Shown here one piece after another: positions 62,202 to 64,000 of a DNA stretch of 64,000 bases; the first letter of the stretch is position 1; each line of letters begins with the position of its first letter. Source of the DNA: Craspedostauros australis (lineage: Eukaryota > Bacillariophyta > Bacillariophyceae > Mastogloiales > Achnanthaceae); the NCBI GenBank assembly GCA_026770025.1, contig JAMXDE010000007.1, positions 1-64,000 of the forward strand. The letters run 5' to 3'. Position numbers and translations under genes: made by a program. The notes under the pieces are model-generated. The model did no database searches, was not told where the DNA came from, and was given only the letters and a program-made list of their open reading frames with translations.

Positions 62202-62966
62202 CTAACGAACCCTCGTCACCTGCACCTCGAGGAATACGTATTCTCCCGGCACATCCTTGCGCACGTTCTGCACCCGCCGCATTTGCTGCCGCGGTCCAAA
62301 CCCAACGGGCAACGGCCCCGGCTTGCCATCCTCCAATCCTTGCACGTAGGCCAAGCTCGGCGGGATGAGGATGCGTCGCACGGCGCCCTGCTGCATGCCG
62401 CGCACGCCTTCGTCGACGCCGGCGATGGCCGAGCCGTCTCCGACCGTGAAGATGAATGGCACGCTGCCGCTGACCTCGGAACTGTCGACGAAGTATCCGT
62501 TGGATTTGCGCAATACCCATTGCATGTTGACGCGGCTGCCCTGCTGCACCTCCATGCCGCTGCCGGGGCGCAGATCGGCGTAGACGACGCCGGATGAGAG
62601 CTTCTTGTACGCCTCGCGTGGGACGGGTGCCTGGTCGTCCATGTCGGACAGGGCGAAGGTGCCTTGCCGGTATTCCTCCGGCAGCGCCTTGGTTTTGCCA
62701 GGCGGTGGATTGCCTTCCACCAAAGCTTCGGCGGTTGATGCGAATCCTGTGATGCCCATCATGACGCCCGCGCATGCGGCCGATGCCGCGCTGCGAACGA
62801 AATTGCGTCGATCCTGTTGCTGAGGCTGCGCTGTACCATTGGATTCTTCAGCTGCGGCAGGCTGGGCAGATGAAGATACCGATGGCTTGGCATCATGGAT
62901 TGGAACACCGAAGGCCGCGGCCCGGTCCACTGCCAACAGCGCAACAATTCCGGCAACAAGCTTCAT
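62202..62966 (-). CDS. FKBP-type peptidyl-prolyl isomerase, predicted thylakoid lumen
   Basis: 254 residues from ATG 62966. Three targeting elements in order: a signal peptide (KLVAGIVALLAVDRAAA), an Ala-Phe junction (AAAFGVP) opening a Ser/Ala/Gln transit region, and a twin-arginine lumen signal (DRRNFVRSAASAACAGVMMG, cleaving near STAEA). The FKBP domain covers about residues 120-254 (GVVYADLRPGSG, FVDSSEVSGSVPFIFTVGDG, VDEGVRGMQQGAVRRILIPP). Part of the usual aromatic pocket is changed (NGYFVDSSE in place of DGTVFDSS), so activity may be weak, as in several lumenal FKBPs. Lumenal FKBPs assist folding or assembly of photosynthetic complexes; the specific partner is unknown. Confidence 0.9.
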   Translation of the reverse strand: MKLVAGIVALLAVDRAAAFGVPIHDAKPSVSSSAQPAAAEESNGTAQPQQQDRRNFVRSAASAACAGVMMGITGFASTAEALVEGNPPPGKTKALPEEYRQGTFALSDMDDQAPVPREAYKKLSSGVVYADLRPGSGMEVQQGSRVNMQWVLRKSNGYFVDSSEVSGSVPFIFTVGDGSAIAGVDEGVRGMQQGAVRRILIPPSLAYVQGLEDGKPGPLPVGFGPRQQMRRVQNVRKDVPGEYVFLEVQVTRVR

Positions 62967-63582
62967 GATGTTGTCTATCTATTGGTATAATATATTATAA
63001 TATTATACTTCTTTTTGCGGATCCGTGTGAGTGTGAGTGTGAGTGTGAGTGCGAGTGCAGAGTGCAATAGATTCTGACAGACACAACGATGCTTCCAATG
63101 CTCTCGTATTCGGAAGTGCAAAGTCGGTGGATGTGGATGGTGTTGCTGAGCAAATCCACCGAGGTGTCAGCAGTGTTGATGCCGATTCTTCGGATCCGTT
63201 GACATGATGTGACGTTGTTTTGATGATGTGCGACAGATCGCGGGAAAACTGCGACAACAACGTTGGTCTGCACATCTGACGTGGTTAGGTCGTTGTAGTC
63301 GCACTCGCATAGATTCTTTAGAATGATATTTCATTTGTCTGACCGTGCATCAGTCGGATGTAACAATGTGACGTAAATACTTTCGCGAATCTCACCACAC
63401 ATCAACCAACACCAACAAAAAGCGCAAATCCCAAACACGATGCAACTTCGCATTTGCTGTCTGCCGAAATCACGCTCCTCACAAACCGCAATGCTTCGAT
63501 GCTTCGGCGTCCGAACTGGCTTTGACCTTACATCCACCTTTGTGGTTCAACGCATAGACTAAGGAGGAAAGGAGGATCCAAG
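62967..63582. promoter_or_regulatory. shared divergent promoter region
   Basis: 616 bp between the divergent FKBP and mitochondrial genes. An AT-rich block (TATTGGTATAATATATTATAATATT, about 62981-63006) lies just upstream of the FKBP start. A GTGAGT tandem run follows at about 63026-63056. No defined factor site is recognised. Confidence 0.4.
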
Positions 63583-64000
63583 ATGCTTCGACGTTGCATC
63601 GCTGCACATACCGTGAGGGCCGGAAGGTCCCAGCTTGGTGCCTCTCCGAACGCGATTTCTCTGAGCCGTCATTGTTCATCAACACGATCGCTGTCATTGC
63701 AGTCATTGCAGTCACCATGGTCGCCATCCTCGCCAGCGCAGTCACCAATCATTGGAGGGCGCGAACAACCAAGGGTGGCGATTGGATCAAACATCCATGC
63801 TTCGAATGGACTGCATGTTCCTTCTCGAAGCAGCATCCACGTTCACCGCCGCGCCTTCTCGACAAGTGGTGGCGGCCATGACGCCATGAAGCGGATTCTG
63901 GAGAAACGGATGGCAGCGCATCAGCAGCAGAAGGGTGCGAGACCACCACAACAGCAAACGGTGACAGCGGCAGCAGCGGCCGTCGCATCGGCATTACCTA
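63583..64000 (+). CDS. N-terminal part of a predicted mitochondrial protein, runs off the window
   Basis: Opens at ATG 63583 and stays open for 139 codons to the window end. The N-terminus is a typical mitochondrial presequence: Arg-, Ser- and Ala-rich, no acids in the first 60 residues (MLRRCIAAHTVRAGRSQLGA). A second Arg-rich stretch precedes a likely processing site (HRRAFSTSGGG, about residue 91). The mature part begins MKRILEKRMAAHQQQKGARP and then turns into Gln/Ala-rich sequence. The function cannot be judged from this fragment. Strongly basic composition and absence of stops support it against the overlapping frames. Confidence 0.6.
   Translation, partial: MLRRCIAAHTVRAGRSQLGASPNAISLSRHCSSTRSLSLQSLQSPWSPSSPAQSPIIGGREQPRVAIGSNIHASNGLHVPSRSSIHVHRRAFSTSGGGHDAMKRILEKRMAAHQQQKGARPPQQQTVTAAAAAVASALP

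Overview
This window is nuclear DNA of a eukaryotic alga, most likely a diatom or close stramenopile. The evidence is threefold: Ty1/Copia elements of the type common in diatoms; nuclear genes with bipartite plastid-targeting presequences (signal peptide followed by an Ala-Phe cleavage motif); and a secreted protein with a long Ser-Ala-Pro-Thr stalk. Introns are few and short (about 80 to 105 bp, GT-AG).

Left half (1-33115): a nest of transposons. The outermost unit is a DNA transposon (4964-33111) with 157-bp terminal inverted repeats and a TTAG target duplication. It carries one large gene with a DDE-like domain. Copia-C (7067-22717, duplication CAAAC) and Copia-B (23127-31039, minus strand, duplication CACTGG) have each inserted into that gene. 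Copia-D (13215-20401, duplication CCACG) then inserted into the reverse-transcriptase region of Copia-C. At each site the host frame continues exactly across the insertion, so the transposon gene (about 1212 codons) and the Copia-C polyprotein (about 1821 codons) can be followed on paper. To the left lie a decayed retroelement gag-like gene (1635-3844) and Copia-A (1-1634), a second copy of the Copia-B family cut by the window edge.

Middle (33.5-54.1 kb): host genes. They are a secreted Cys-rich protein with a Ser/Ala/Pro/Thr stalk, a leucine-rich repeat protein, a small plastid-targeted SH3-like protein, a SET-domain methyltransferase, and two tandem receptor proteins. Each receptor joins a PhnD-like solute-binding domain, a filamin-like domain, one membrane span, a protein kinase and a class III nucleotide cyclase. 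The two receptors are nearly identical from the juxtamembrane region to the stop codon but clearly different in their sensor domains.

Right (54.7-64 kb): a probable PIF/Harbinger-type DNA transposon with a spliced transposase and a three-exon accessory gene on the opposite strand. Beyond it are a thylakoid-lumen FKBP-type isomerase and the start of a mitochondrially targeted gene running off the right end.
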